Assembly: GCF_030818545.1 (NCBI RefSeq)
Contig: NZ_JAUTAH010000001.1
Span: 2,237,001-2,301,000, forward strand
Source of the DNA: Brevundimonas sp. SORGH_AS_0993
Lineage (GTDB): Bacteria > Pseudomonadota > Alphaproteobacteria > Caulobacterales > Caulobacteraceae
Direction of reading: 5' to 3'
DNA: 64,000 nt
The translations under genes and the position numbers were made by a program. Under the pieces are notes generated by a model, which did not search any database, was not told where the DNA came from, and was given only the letters and a program-made list of their open reading frames with translations. This document shows, piece by piece, positions 43,993-54,042 of this stretch (the stretch's first letter is position 1; every line of letters begins with the position of its first letter).

Positions 43993-46323
43993 TCAGAGCG
44001 CCCGACCCTCCAGTTGAAGCTCGGGCGCGACGGAGCCGGACGCAGCGGCGAGGGGCAGGTGCAGGATGAAGGTCGCCCCCTTGCCCGGTTCGCTCTCGAC
44101 CTCGGCCCAACCGCCGTGCAGCTCGACCAGGGCCTTGACCAGGGCCAGGCCCACGCCGGGGCCGCCCCGTTCGCGTCGGACGAAGCGGTCGAAGACGTGG
44201 GGCTGCAGGTGATAGGGGATGCCCCGGCCGGTGTCCGAAACGCTGAGGCGCACCTCGGTCGGCGATCCTTCGGCCGACAGAGCCACGGCGCCGCCTTCGG
44301 AGACGGCGCGGGCGGCGTTTTCCAGCAGATGATCCAGGGCCTGGCCGATGCGGTGGTGATCGGCGCGGATCGGCTTCAGGTCTTTAGGGCAGGTCACGCT
44401 CAGTGTCGCGCCGCGCCCCTCGACCTTGGCGCGGACCTTTTCGGCGGCCTGGGCCAGGAGGTCGCAGACCCGCACGTCGCCCGGGGACAGCTCCATCTCC
44501 CCGGCGTCGATCTGGGCCATGTCCAGCACGTCGTCGATGGAGCGGGCCAGCTGGCTGGCGGCGATGCGGATGGCGCCGGCGTGCTGGCGGCTGCGTTCGG
44601 GCAGGTCGCCCAGGGTCTCCAGCAGTTCGGAATAGCCGACGATGGTGGTCAGGGGCGTGCGCAGCTCATAGGAGACGCTGCCGACGAACTCGCGCTTCAG
44701 GGCCTGGCTTTCGGCCAGCGCCTGTTCGCGCTGGACCAGGGCCTGTTCCAGCCCGCGCCGCGCCGTCACGTCCGAGAAGGCGACCAGGGTGGCGCCGTCC
44801 GGCAGGGGCCTGGTCTGCCAGGCGGCCACGCGCCCGTCGTTGGTGCGCCCTTCGCCCGATATGGCGACGCGGCTTTCGGGATCGGGATCGGCGACCCGCG
44901 CCTTCAGTCCCAGCCACAGGGCCGGGTCCGGCAGGACGGCCTTGCACAGTTCGGCCAGGGCGTCGAAATCGGCGGCCGCCGCGATCCGGTCGCCCGACAG
45001 ATTCCAGAAGGTCTCGAACGCCTCGTTGTGCAGCCGCAGCCGCCCGTCGGAGCCGAACACGGCCACGGCGTCGTTCAGCTTGTCCAGCGTCGCGGTCTGG
45101 ACCTGGATCTGGGCGTTGTAGCGGCTGCGCAGCTGCAGCTCGCCGGTGATGTCCGAGAAGATCAGCAGGATGCCGCCCAAGGGGTGGGGCTGGCGCACCA
45201 CGCGCAGGGTGCGGCCGTCCGGCAGGGACCAGCTGTCGTCGGGCGAAGCCTGGGCGGCGCCGTAGAAGTCCAGTTCGCGCGCTTTCCAGCCGGCGTAGTC
45301 GACCACTTCGGGCAGGCGACGACGCTGGCGCAGCCGGTCCAGAAGCTCGGCATGGGTCGGCCGTTCGTCCAGCCAGGCGGGGTCCAGGTCGAACAGGGTC
45401 TGAAAGGCGGTGTTGTGGAAGGCCAGCCGCTTGGCCGGGCCGAAGATGGCCACCGCGTCGGCCAGGTGGTTCAGCGTCTCGTCATGGGCCTCGACGTGAC
45501 GGCGCAGGGTGTCGCGCGTCTCTTCCGCCTCGGTGGCGTCCAGGGCGAAGGCGGTGACGGCGCCGCCGCCCGCCGGTTCGGCGACGATGCGCCAGGCGCG
45601 GCGATGGCCCCCGCCCGTGGTCCAGCGGAAGCCTTCCTGACGCACGCCCAGCCGTCCGGCCTCGGCGACCAGGGCGTCGGCGCCCCGGTCGAACGACAGA
45701 CCCTTTTCGACGGCCTGTTCCAGATTGTCCGCGCCGACCTGGGCCAGCCAGGCCCGGTTGGCCCACGCCAGGCGGCCGGCGCCGTCCACCACCCAGGTCG
45801 GCACGGGCGAAGCGTCGCCCAGAAGGGCCAGACCGCTCTCGGCCGCGTCGATGCCCGTCAGGGTCACGCTGGAGGCCGGCGACAGGCGCAGCCAGGCCGC
45901 GCCGCCCGCGACCCGACCCTCTATCCGCCAGGGTTCGACCTCGTCCAGGGCGATCAGGCCGTCGAAGGCCTGGCCCTGCTGCACCAGGGCGTCCAGCCGG
46001 TCGGCGTGGGTCTGGCGCAGCCGCTCCAGCATGGCCTTGCCCGCCGCCTCGTCCGGGCCGGCCAGGCGGGCGATCAACTCCGGCGGACCCACGGGCGCAT
46101 CGGCCGCCGCGCCGTCCGGCGTCAGGGCCAGGCTGACGTCGTCGAAGGCGCGAAGCAGCCCTTCGTACCGTCCCAGGGAGGACATGGCCTCGGCGCGCTG
46201 GCCCTGCGCGGCCTGGGTCTCGGCGTTCAGCCGGGCGCGCAGCCGCAGAGCCCAGGCGCTGACGGCCAGGGCCAGCCCCGCTGCCCCTGCTGTGGCGACA
46301 TAGGCGATGTCGGCCTCGGCCAT
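43993..46323 (-). CDS. divL: Cell-cycle tyrosine pseudokinase DivL
   Basis: 776 residues from MAEADIAY. One N-terminal membrane segment (IAYVATAGAAGLALAVSAWA), then several PAS domains (about 170-260, 285-395, 410-520), a HisKA-like helix with FVGSVSYELRTPLTTIVGYS where Tyr (about Y552) replaces His, and a HATPase domain (HLLENAARAV, VSDTGRGIPY, GPGVGLALVK). This matches Caulobacter DivL, which reads DivK and controls CckA and so CtrA. ATG 46323 is favoured because the usual length is about 770; in-frame ATGs at 46329 and 46374 are alternatives. Confidence 0.95.
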   Translation of the reverse strand: MAEADIAYVATAGAAGLALAVSAWALRLRARLNAETQAAQGQRAEAMSSLGRYEGLLRAFDDVSLALTPDGAAADAPVGPPELIARLAGPDEAAGKAMLERLRQTHADRLDALVQQGQAFDGLIALDEVEPWRIEGRVAGGAAWLRLSPASSVTLTGIDAAESGLALLGDASPVPTWVVDGAGRLAWANRAWLAQVGADNLEQAVEKGLSFDRGADALVAEAGRLGVRQEGFRWTTGGGHRRAWRIVAEPAGGGAVTAFALDATEAEETRDTLRRHVEAHDETLNHLADAVAIFGPAKRLAFHNTAFQTLFDLDPAWLDERPTHAELLDRLRQRRRLPEVVDYAGWKARELDFYGAAQASPDDSWSLPDGRTLRVVRQPHPLGGILLIFSDITGELQLRSRYNAQIQVQTATLDKLNDAVAVFGSDGRLRLHNEAFETFWNLSGDRIAAAADFDALAELCKAVLPDPALWLGLKARVADPDPESRVAISGEGRTNDGRVAAWQTRPLPDGATLVAFSDVTARRGLEQALVQREQALAESQALKREFVGSVSYELRTPLTTIVGYSELLETLGDLPERSRQHAGAIRIAASQLARSIDDVLDMAQIDAGEMELSPGDVRVCDLLAQAAEKVRAKVEGRGATLSVTCPKDLKPIRADHHRIGQALDHLLENAARAVSEGGAVALSAEGSPTEVRLSVSDTGRGIPYHLQPHVFDRFVRRERGGPGVGLALVKALVELHGGWAEVESEPGKGATFILHLPLAAASGSVAPELQLEGRAL

Positions 46324-46465
46324 TCCCATCCTGACGTTTCGCGCGAACCGATTCGGTCGTTCACCATACCCCAACCGCGCGAAAAAGCGGCGATGTCCTC
46401 ACGCGACGGGAGGCGCGGCGTCGCGTCCCGTTGCGTCGGCGCGCGCGGGCGGCGATAGGCGGGAC

Positions 46466-46876
46466 ATGACCGACGCTCGCGCCGACCTACTGGCCCCGTC
46501 CCTGGACGACTTCGCCCGCCTGGCGCGCGAGACCTTCGACGCCCTGCCGGACGAGTTCCGCCAGGCGGCGGGCGAAGTGGTGTTCCGTATCGACGACTTC
46601 GCCGACGAACAGACGCTGAGGGACCTGGAGATCGAGGATCCGTTCGAGCTGACGGGCCTGTATCACGGGGTCGACATCGGCCGCCGCGAGGGGCTGGGAC
46701 CGGCGCCTGAGCCGTCGCGCGTCTTTCTCTATCGTCGTCCGATCCTGGACGAATGGTGCGAGCGCGGCGACGTCGGCCTGGCCGAGCTGATCGCCCATGT
46801 GCTGATCCACGAGATCGGCCATCATTTCGGCCTGTCCGACGACGACATCCACGCCATCGAGGACGCCGCCGACTGA
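46466..46876 (+). CDS. Minimal zincin-type metallopeptidase
   Basis: 136 residues. FARLARETFDALPDEFRQAA, a mid segment with DPFELTGLYHGVDI, RVFLYRRPILDEW and the zinc motif HVLIHEIGHHFGLSDDDIHA (HExxHxxxxxxxD). This is the small stand-alone metallopeptidase family of alpha- and actinobacteria; substrate unknown. Divergent from divL. Start at MTDARADLL gives a compact domain. Confidence 0.88.
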   Translation: MTDARADLLAPSLDDFARLARETFDALPDEFRQAAGEVVFRIDDFADEQTLRDLEIEDPFELTGLYHGVDIGRREGLGPAPEPSRVFLYRRPILDEWCERGDVGLAELIAHVLIHEIGHHFGLSDDDIHAIEDAAD

Positions 46877-46879
46877 GAC

Positions 46880-47575
46880 CTATTCCGCCGCGGGATAAGG
46901 GGTGGTCACTGCGCCGGAGATCATGCCGGGGATGGCCTCGCCCAGACCCAGCAGGATGAACTGGATCGCCAGGGCGCACAGGATCAGGCCCAGAACCTTG
47001 ACGATGATGGCCATCCCCACCTCGCCCAGAACGCGGCTTAGAAAGCCGGTCAGGGCGAAACAGATGCAGGAGACGACGCAGGCGGCGGCGATGGCGACGA
47101 CCGAGCCGGCCATGCCGGCATAACCGAGCTGGGCCGCCTCGCCCGCATTGATGATGACGGCTGAGATGGCGCCGGGGCCGATCATCAGCGGAATGGCGAA
47201 GGGCACCACCAGCCGCTGGAACCGCCTGCGGGCGTAGCCCCGCACATCCTTGCTGTCGCTCAGGGCGTCCTTGTCGGCGAACAGGGCCAGAAAATCGCCG
47301 CGCGCCATGTCCAGCCCCAGGAACAGCAGCAATATGCCCCCCGCGATGCGGAAGGCCGCCAGCGAAATGCCGAAGAACTGAAGCAGGCCCAGGCCCGTGA
47401 ACAGGAAGAAGCCGAGGAACAGCATGGCGAAGGCGCAGATCAGGGCCGAGACGGAAATCCGCTGACGCAGGGTCGCGCCCGCCGTGGCGGCGGCGAAGAT
47501 GGGCAGATTGCCGATGGGGTCCAGAAGGGCGAACAGGGTCACGAACAGGTTGACACCCAAATCGACTGCGTTCAT
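46880..47575 (-). CDS. MarC-family membrane protein
   Basis: 231 residues with six hydrophobic segments: LFVTLFALLDPIGNLPIFAA (family DPxGNxPxF motif), ALICAFAMLFLGFFLFTGLG, IAGGILLLFLGLDMARG, VVPFAIPLMIGPGAISAVII. MarC proteins are six-helix inner-membrane proteins once linked to multiple antibiotic resistance; function unclear. Convergent with the metallopeptidase gene, three bases away. Confidence 0.93.
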   Translation of the reverse strand: MNAVDLGVNLFVTLFALLDPIGNLPIFAAATAGATLRQRISVSALICAFAMLFLGFFLFTGLGLLQFFGISLAAFRIAGGILLLFLGLDMARGDFLALFADKDALSDSKDVRGYARRRFQRLVVPFAIPLMIGPGAISAVIINAGEAAQLGYAGMAGSVVAIAAACVVSCICFALTGFLSRVLGEVGMAIIVKVLGLILCALAIQFILLGLGEAIPGMISGAVTTPYPAAE

Positions 47576-47657
47576 CGCCTGCCCTCGCCCTCAATCCGTC
47601 ACGCCGCCCTGCCGACGCGCCGCGCGTCCGGCATAGCCGCTCAGCGCGAGTCCGTCG

Positions 47658-48398
47658 ATGACCCAGACCGAAACCGCCCGCGACCAGGCCCCCAACCGCG
47701 CGCCCGACGAACGGATCATCTGCGCCCTGGACGTGCCGACGACGGCTGAGGCGCAGGCTCTGGTGGAGCGGGTCCAGGACGCGGTCGGCTTCTACAAGAT
47801 CGGGCTTCAGCTGTTCGCGGCGGGCGGCATGGACCTGGCCCGCGACCTGAAGGCGGACGGCCGCAAGGTCTTTCTGGACTGGAAGCTGCACGACATCGGC
47901 GCGACGGTGGAGAAGGCGGCCGCCAGCCTGGCCGAGGCGGGCTGCGATCTTCTGACCGTCCACGCCCGGCCCCAGGTCATGGCGGCGGCGGCGCGCGGCG
48001 TGGCCGGTTCGGGCCTGAAGGTGCTGGGGGTGACGGTCCTGACCAGCCTGACGGCCGACGACCTGATCGCCGACGACCACAGCCTGTCCCCCGCCGATCT
48101 GGTGGAGCGCCGCGTGCGTCAGGCGCTGGAGGCCGGGATCGACGGCGTTGTCGCCAGTCCGCACGAGGCGGCTCGCGTCAAAGCCCTGGCGACCGAGGCG
48201 GGACGGGACGACTTTCTGATCGTGACCCCGGGCGTGCGGCCCGAAGGCGCCGCCCTGGACGACCAGGCGCGGGCGGCCACGCCCGAGGCCGCCTTGACGT
48301 CCGGCGCGACCCATCTGGTGATCGGCCGCCCGATCACGGCGGCGGGCGATCCGCGCCGGGCGGCCCTGGCGATCGCCGAGACGATCGCCCTGATCTGA
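47658..48398 (+). CDS. pyrF: Orotidine 5'-phosphate decarboxylase
   Basis: 246 residues. PyrF turns OMP into UMP, the last step of pyrimidine synthesis. TIM barrel: IICALDVPTTAEAQALVERV, FYKIGLQLFAAGG, VFLDWKLHDIGATVEKAA (catalytic D-x-K-x-x-D), LLTVHARPQVMAAAARG, VVASPHEAARVKAL, VTPGVRPEGAALDDQARA and VIGRPITAAGDP. An 11-residue extension precedes the fold. Divergent from marC. Confidence 0.97.
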   Translation: MTQTETARDQAPNRAPDERIICALDVPTTAEAQALVERVQDAVGFYKIGLQLFAAGGMDLARDLKADGRKVFLDWKLHDIGATVEKAAASLAEAGCDLLTVHARPQVMAAAARGVAGSGLKVLGVTVLTSLTADDLIADDHSLSPADLVERRVRQALEAGIDGVVASPHEAARVKALATEAGRDDFLIVTPGVRPEGAALDDQARAATPEAALTSGATHLVIGRPITAAGDPRRAALAIAETIALI

Positions 48399-48405
48399 AG
48401 CGGGA

Positions 48406-49404
48406 TCAGCCGCGCTCGCCCGGTTCCTGGGCGTAGCCGTGACGCGGACGCGCGGGCGGCGGCGGGGGAGGCGGCGGCGCGACCTCGCCCTCGGGCGGCA
48501 GATCGCCGTAGTAGCCGCCGGGCGCATAGGCCGGGGCGGTGTTCACCTGCGGCGGGGCGACGTGGACCTGGGCCGGGGCGACATCGACCGGAGCCGGCTC
48601 CACATAGACCGGGGCCTGATCGACATAGACCGGGCCGCCGACCTCCACCTGGGGCGGGGCCAGGTGGACTTGGGACGGGGCGATCTGGACCCGCTGCGGG
48701 CCGATGTTGACCGGCGGGGCCTGCACATAGATGGGCGGCTGTTCGATATAGGTCGGCGGTCCCATCTCGATCTGGGGCGGGGCGATGTTCACCTGCGACG
48801 GCGCGACATAGATGCGTTGCGGCGCGACATGGACCGGCGGCGCCTGAACATGGACCGGACGCTGTTCGATGTAGCGTTGCCCGTACTGTTGCCCGTACTG
48901 TTGCTCATACCGCTGCTCGTAACGGGGTTGCGGCCTCGGGCGCGGCGCCGGGCGGCAGTCGCAGCCGCCGCCCTGATAGGGACGCCAGCCGATATAGTCG
49001 CGGCCGAACCCATAGACGGGATAACCGACCGGCGCGCTGACCGGCGCCGGACCGACGAAGCTCACCGGCGCGGACATCACCGGCCCGCCCCAGTATCCCC
49101 CCCCGGAATAGCCTTCCGAATAGCCGCCGCCGGAATAGACCGTGCCGCCGCCGACATAGCCGCGCGAGACGCCCGACGACCCCGAATAGGCGTGCGCATT
49201 GATGGCGGAATAACTGCGGGCGTAGGCCGCGCCTTGCGCCGAAGCGTAGGCGTTGTTCACATTGACGTTGACGTTGCGGTTGTAGTTTCCGCCGCCGCCG
49301 CAGCAGCCGGCGCCGCCGCCATGACCGGGGCCTCCGGCCAGGGCCGGCGCGGTGGAGACGAGCAGGGCCGCCGCTGCGGCTGGGATCACCAATTGTTTCG
49401 TCAC
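48406..49404 (-). CDS. Secreted Pro/Val-rich repeat protein behind a CtrA box
   Basis: 332 residues. GTG start at 49404, preceded by AAAGGAG. Signal peptide MTKQLVIPAAAAALLVSTAP with ALAG cleavage, Gly/Asn-rich linker (NRNVNVNVNN), Ser/Tyr/Gly region, Gln/Tyr-rich stretch (RYEQRYEQQYGQQYGQRY), then 2.6 copies of a 41-residue unit built of eight-residue steps (PVHVQAPPVHVAPQRI), and a poly-Pro tail. No known domain. Probably an extended surface or periplasmic protein. The CtrA site starts 51 bases upstream of the start codon. Confidence 0.8.
   Translation of the reverse strand: MTKQLVIPAAAAALLVSTAPALAGGPGHGGGAGCCGGGGNYNRNVNVNVNNAYASAQGAAYARSYSAINAHAYSGSSGVSRGYVGGGTVYSGGGYSEGYSGGGYWGGPVMSAPVSFVGPAPVSAPVGYPVYGFGRDYIGWRPYQGGGCDCRPAPRPRPQPRYEQRYEQQYGQQYGQRYIEQRPVHVQAPPVHVAPQRIYVAPSQVNIAPPQIEMGPPTYIEQPPIYVQAPPVNIGPQRVQIAPSQVHLAPPQVEVGGPVYVDQAPVYVEPAPVDVAPAQVHVAPPQVNTAPAYAPGGYYGDLPPEGEVAPPPPPPPPARPRHGYAQEPGERG
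48508..48828 (-). repeat. 41-residue (123-bp) repeats in the Pro/Val protein
   Basis: Two full units (48706-48828 and 48583-48705) and about 60% of a third. Each unit has four eight-residue steps of the form x-V-x-V-A-P-x-Q, then a nine-residue spacer with Tyr (GPPTYIEQP, GGPVYVDQA). Unit copies differ by many substitutions, so this is an old duplication under selection for pattern. Confidence 0.85.
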
Positions 49405-49454
49405 GGGACAGACTCCTTTGTGTTGTCCCGGTTTGAGCAAGTCCTGCGCCCGAT

Positions 49455-49470
49455 GTTAAGCTTTTGTTAA
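49455..49470 (-). promoter_or_regulatory. CtrA binding site
   Basis: On the minus strand this reads TTAACAAAAGCTTAAC, a perfect match to TTAA-N7-TTAAC, the Caulobacter CtrA consensus. It ends 50 bases before the GTG start of the Pro/Val repeat protein, a position from which CtrA could activate at about -35 or repress. TTAA is very rare in this GC-rich DNA, which makes a chance match unlikely. Confidence 0.8.
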
Positions 49471-49488
49471 GGATTTCCGCCGGTCGAC

Positions 49489-49725
49489 TTAAAAATCGAC
49501 GGCCAGGCCCTTTTTCTCCCAGTCGCCGTATCGGGTGGGTTCCGGACCGCGCGGGCCGCCGTGTTCGGGCGGGGCGGACGGAGCGGATACGGCGGCGCGG
49601 CGTTCGGCCGCCTCCATCAGGGCGCGGCGCGCGGTCTCGGTCAGGGGCCGCTCGGGCGTGGCGTGGGGCACGTCGGGGTTGAAGGCGGGGGCGGGCCGTT
49701 CGTCGGGGGTGGGCTGTTCGGTCAC
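49489..49725 (-). CDS. SDHAF4-type (DUF1674) protein
   Basis: 78 residues. The C-terminus [19 protein letters not shown] is the DUF1674/SDHAF4 signature; the first 55 residues are Pro/Ala-rich and probably disordered. In eukaryotes SDHAF4 helps flavinated SdhA assemble; a like role in bacterial succinate dehydrogenase is inferred. Its 3' end borders the CtrA box of the next gene on the same strand. Confidence 0.92.
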   Translation of the reverse strand: MTEQPTPDERPAPAFNPDVPHATPERPLTETARRALMEAAERRAAVSAPSAPPEHGGPRGPEPTRYGDWEKKGLAVDF

Positions 49726-49832
49726 AGGTCGGCTCCCTTGAGCGCGGGATCGGGCCGCCTCAAATAGGGGATCGAACGCGCGACGCCAACGCAGCGAAGG
49801 AACGGTCCGGCGCCCGCGAAACGGAAGAGACG

Positions 49833-50828
49833 ATGAACCATCTGAAGACCTTCGTGCTGCTGGCTGTCATGACCGCCCTGTTCATGGGGCTGGGCTATCT
49901 GATCGGCGGCGTGACCGGCATGGTGATCGCCCTGCTGTTCGCGGGCGGCATGAACCTGTTCAGCTATTGGAACGCCGACAAGATCGTTCTGAAGATGTAT
50001 CGCGCTCAGCCGGTGGACGAGCAACATCCCAACGCCGTGGTCCGCAACTATGTCGCCGACGTGCGCCAGATGGCGCGCGACGCCGGCCTGCCCCAGCCCC
50101 AGATCGCCATCATCCCCAACGATCAGCCCAACGCCTTCGCCACCGGTCGTAACCCGCAGAACGCCGCCGTCTGCGCCACGACGGGCTTGCTGGACATGCT
50201 GACGCGCGAAGAGGTGCGCGGGGTGATGGCGCACGAACTGGCCCATGTGAAGAACCGCGACACCCTGACCATGACGGTCACGGCCACCATCGCCGGCGCC
50301 ATCGCCGCCCTGGCCAACTTCGCCCTGTTCTTTCAGGGCGGCGACGACCGCGAGCGGCCGGGCGGCTTGATCGGAACCCTGGCCCTGATGATCCTGGCGC
50401 CCATGGCGGCCGGCCTGGTGCAGATGGCCATCAGCCGGGGCCGGGAATACGAGGCCGACCGCGTGGGCGCCGAGATCGCCGGCGACCCCCAGGCCCTGGC
50501 CAGCGCCCTGCAGAAGATCGAGGCGTACGCCAAGCGCATCCATAATCCGACGGCCGAGCGCAATCCCGCCTCGGGCCAGCTGTTCATCATCAACCCCCTG
50601 GCCGGGCGTGGCGCGGACAATCTGTTCTCGACCCATCCGAACACCGGCAACCGGGTCCGCGCCCTGATGGAGATGGGCGCCCGGATGGGGCTGTCTGTCC
50701 GCCCCGTCGCGGCGGCCCCCGCGCCCCTGGCCGTCGGCCGGGCCGCCGACCGGACGCAGCCGCGCCCCGCCGCCGTCACCACAGGCGTGCCGACCACGCC
50801 GGCCGCGCCCCGAGGTCCCTGGGGCTGA
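49833..50828 (+). CDS. htpX: Membrane zinc protease HtpX
   Basis: 331 residues. Two N-terminal membrane helices ([40 protein letters not shown]), zinc motif [16 protein letters not shown], two further helices, and [15 protein letters not shown] supplying the third ligand. HtpX clears damaged membrane proteins. An Ala/Pro-rich C-terminal tail ([20 protein letters not shown]) is longer than in E. coli. Single gene. Confidence 0.96.
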   Translation: MNHLKTFVLLAVMTALFMGLGYLIGGVTGMVIALLFAGGMNLFSYWNADKIVLKMYRAQPVDEQHPNAVVRNYVADVRQMARDAGLPQPQIAIIPNDQPNAFATGRNPQNAAVCATTGLLDMLTREEVRGVMAHELAHVKNRDTLTMTVTATIAGAIAALANFALFFQGGDDRERPGGLIGTLALMILAPMAAGLVQMAISRGREYEADRVGAEIAGDPQALASALQKIEAYAKRIHNPTAERNPASGQLFIINPLAGRGADNLFSTHPNTGNRVRALMEMGARMGLSVRPVAAAPAPLAVGRAADRTQPRPAAVTTGVPTTPAAPRGPWG

Positions 50829-50952
50829 CGCCGAACCCAGGCTGAGACCGATTGTCGCGGCCCCCGATTTCGACCCGCCTGCATCGTCCTTGCGGTTTGC
50901 GCTCCGCCTGCGGATCGCCTCACATAGGGATCGGTTTCGTTCAGGGGGTTCC

Positions 50953-52563
50953 ATGTCGCGTCTGCTCGCCTTCGTCTGCGCCTCGGCGCTGCTCGCCACG
51001 CCGGTGGCGGCCCAGTCGGTTGATCGGGTCGCCGTCAACGGCATCATCGACCAGGGGCTGAACCACAGCCAGGTCATGCAGACCGCAGCCTATCTGACCG
51101 ACCGGATCGGCGGGCGGATGACCAACTCGCCCCAGATGCGCGAGGCCGAACGCTGGGCTCAGGCGCAGTTTCGCGACTACGGCCTGTCGAACGTCCGGGC
51201 CGAAGGGTTCGAGTTCGGCCGAGGCTGGTCCATCGTCCGCTCCAGCGCGCGGATGACCGCACCCCGCCCTTTGGATCTGCGCGCCATTCCGGTGGCCTGG
51301 ACGCCCTCGACCAACGGGACGATCAGCGCGGGCGTGGTGGTCGCGCCCCTGGCCAAGGTCGAGGATTTCGACAAATGGCGCGGCAAGCTGGCGGGCAAGA
51401 TCGTCATGATCTCGCCGCCGGGCACGGGCTCGGAACCGACCGAACCGGCCTTTAAACGCTGGACCAGCGCGGAGCTGGCCGAGCGCAACACCTATAACCA
51501 GCCGCAGTATTCGCCCGCCGCCATCCGCAAGTCGCTGGAGACGGCGGACTTCGCTTCGAAACTGGACGCCTTCCTGGTCGAACAGGGCGCCCTGGCCTGG
51601 GTGCGGATTTCCCAGCGCGACGGCGGCCTGCTGCACGGCACGGGCTACACCTATCAGGTGGGCGCCACGCCCCGGCTGGCGGGTATGGAGCTGGCGGCCG
51701 AAGACTATCGCCGTCTGGCGCGCCTGGCCCTGACCGAAGCCCCGCCGACGCTGGAGCTGATGAGCGAGGTCCGCTTCCACGACGAGGACGTCAACGCCTA
51801 CAACATCCTGGCCGACATTCCCGGAACCGGCGGGACCAGCGAATATGTCATGGCCGGCGCCCATCTGGACAGCTGGGTCGCCTCCGACGGCGCCCAGGAC
51901 AATGCGGCCGGCAGCGCGGTGGTGATGGAGGCGGCGCGCATCCTGAAGGCGCTGAACGTGCGGCCCAAGCGCACCATTCGTTTCGCCCTGTGGAATGGAG
52001 AGGAGCAGGGGGATCCTGGGCTCCCTGGCCTATGTCGACCGGCACCTGGCGACCCGCGCCCCGTCGAACGATCCGGCCTTGGCCAACCTGCCGAACAATC
52101 GCACCTGGCGCAGCCGCTGGCCGATCCAGCCGCGCCCAGGCTATCGCGATCTGGTCGCCTATTTCAACCTGGACAACGGCTCGGGCAAGATTCGCGGCAT
52201 CAACGCCGAAGGCAATGTCGCCGCCGCCCCGATCTTTCAGGAATGGCTGGCGCCCTTCGCCAGCATGGGGGCCACGACCGTGTCGCTGCGCAACTCGGGC
52301 GGCACCGACCATGTCTATATGCAGACGGTCGGCGTGCCGGGGTATCAGTTCATCCAGGACCCGCTCGACTATTCCGCGCGCATCCACCACACCAGCATCG
52401 ACAGCTACGACCACCTGAAGGCCGAGGATTTGCGTCAGGCGGCGGTCATCCTGGCCAGTTTCCTGCTGAACGCCGCCAACCGCGACGCCCCCCTGCCGCG
52501 CATGCCGCTGCGCCGACCCAGCCGACCCCGACCGATCCGTTCGAATATCCGCCGGCAGATTGA
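50953..52563 (+). pseudogene. Secreted M28-family peptidase with a +1 frameshift (or base-call error)
   Basis: Signal peptide MSRLLAFVCASALLATPVAA, then family sequence up to GAHLDSWVASDGAQDNAAGS and RFALWNGEEQG. At 52008-52012 the run is GGGGG; with four G the frame continues as ILGSLAYVDRHLATRAPSND, the conserved next segment, and on through NSGGTDHVYMQTVGVPG and DPLDYSARIHHTSID. That second frame would run to 52696 into a REP repeat, but the likely old C-terminus TDPFEYPPAD lies back in the first frame (stop 52563), suggesting a second, opposite indel near 52508. Zinc ligands of both halves are kept. Confidence 0.8.
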
Positions 52564-52568
52564 AGTCA

Positions 52569-52698
52569 CGTCATTCCGGGGCGCCCATCGGGCGAACCGG
52601 GAACCCAGGAGGGTGGCGTACCGCCTCGAGACATCGTTCAAGGCGCTCGGGCGGTCCTGGCTTCCGGGTTCCTCGCTTCGCTCGGCCCCGGAATGACG
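52569..52698. repeat. REP-like palindrome, family A, with inner arms
   Basis: Outer arms CGTCATTCCGGGGC (52569-52582) and GCCCCGGAATGACG (52685-52698). Inner pairing between GGGAACCCAGGA (about 52599) and TCCTGGCTTCCGGGTTCC (about 52655). It separates the frameshifted M28 gene from the convergent thiolase gene and shares its outer arms with 24464-24505. Confidence 0.8.
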
Positions 52699-52700
52699 GT

Positions 52701-53882
<1,182 letters not shown>

Positions 53883-54042
53883 GGGATTTCGCTCTCTGGG
53901 GAATAAAAGTCGTGGCCGTTCTGCCGCATCGCGCGGCCGTCGTCACCCTCAAGGCGCGAGGTCGCACGGCGATTCAGCCAATTGTCACGGTCTGGGCGCA
54001 TTCTGTCGGGAACGATGGCGGCGATCCCGGATTGGAAAGGCC

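Noticed and set aside
43981..46458. 825-codon open frame on the plus strand
   Set aside because: It is antisense to divL; composition is Gln/Gly/Arg-rich with no domain, typical of a GC-rich shadow frame.
46227..48527. 766-codon open frame on the minus strand
   Set aside because: Overlaps marC in a different frame and is antisense to pyrF; no recognisable domain.
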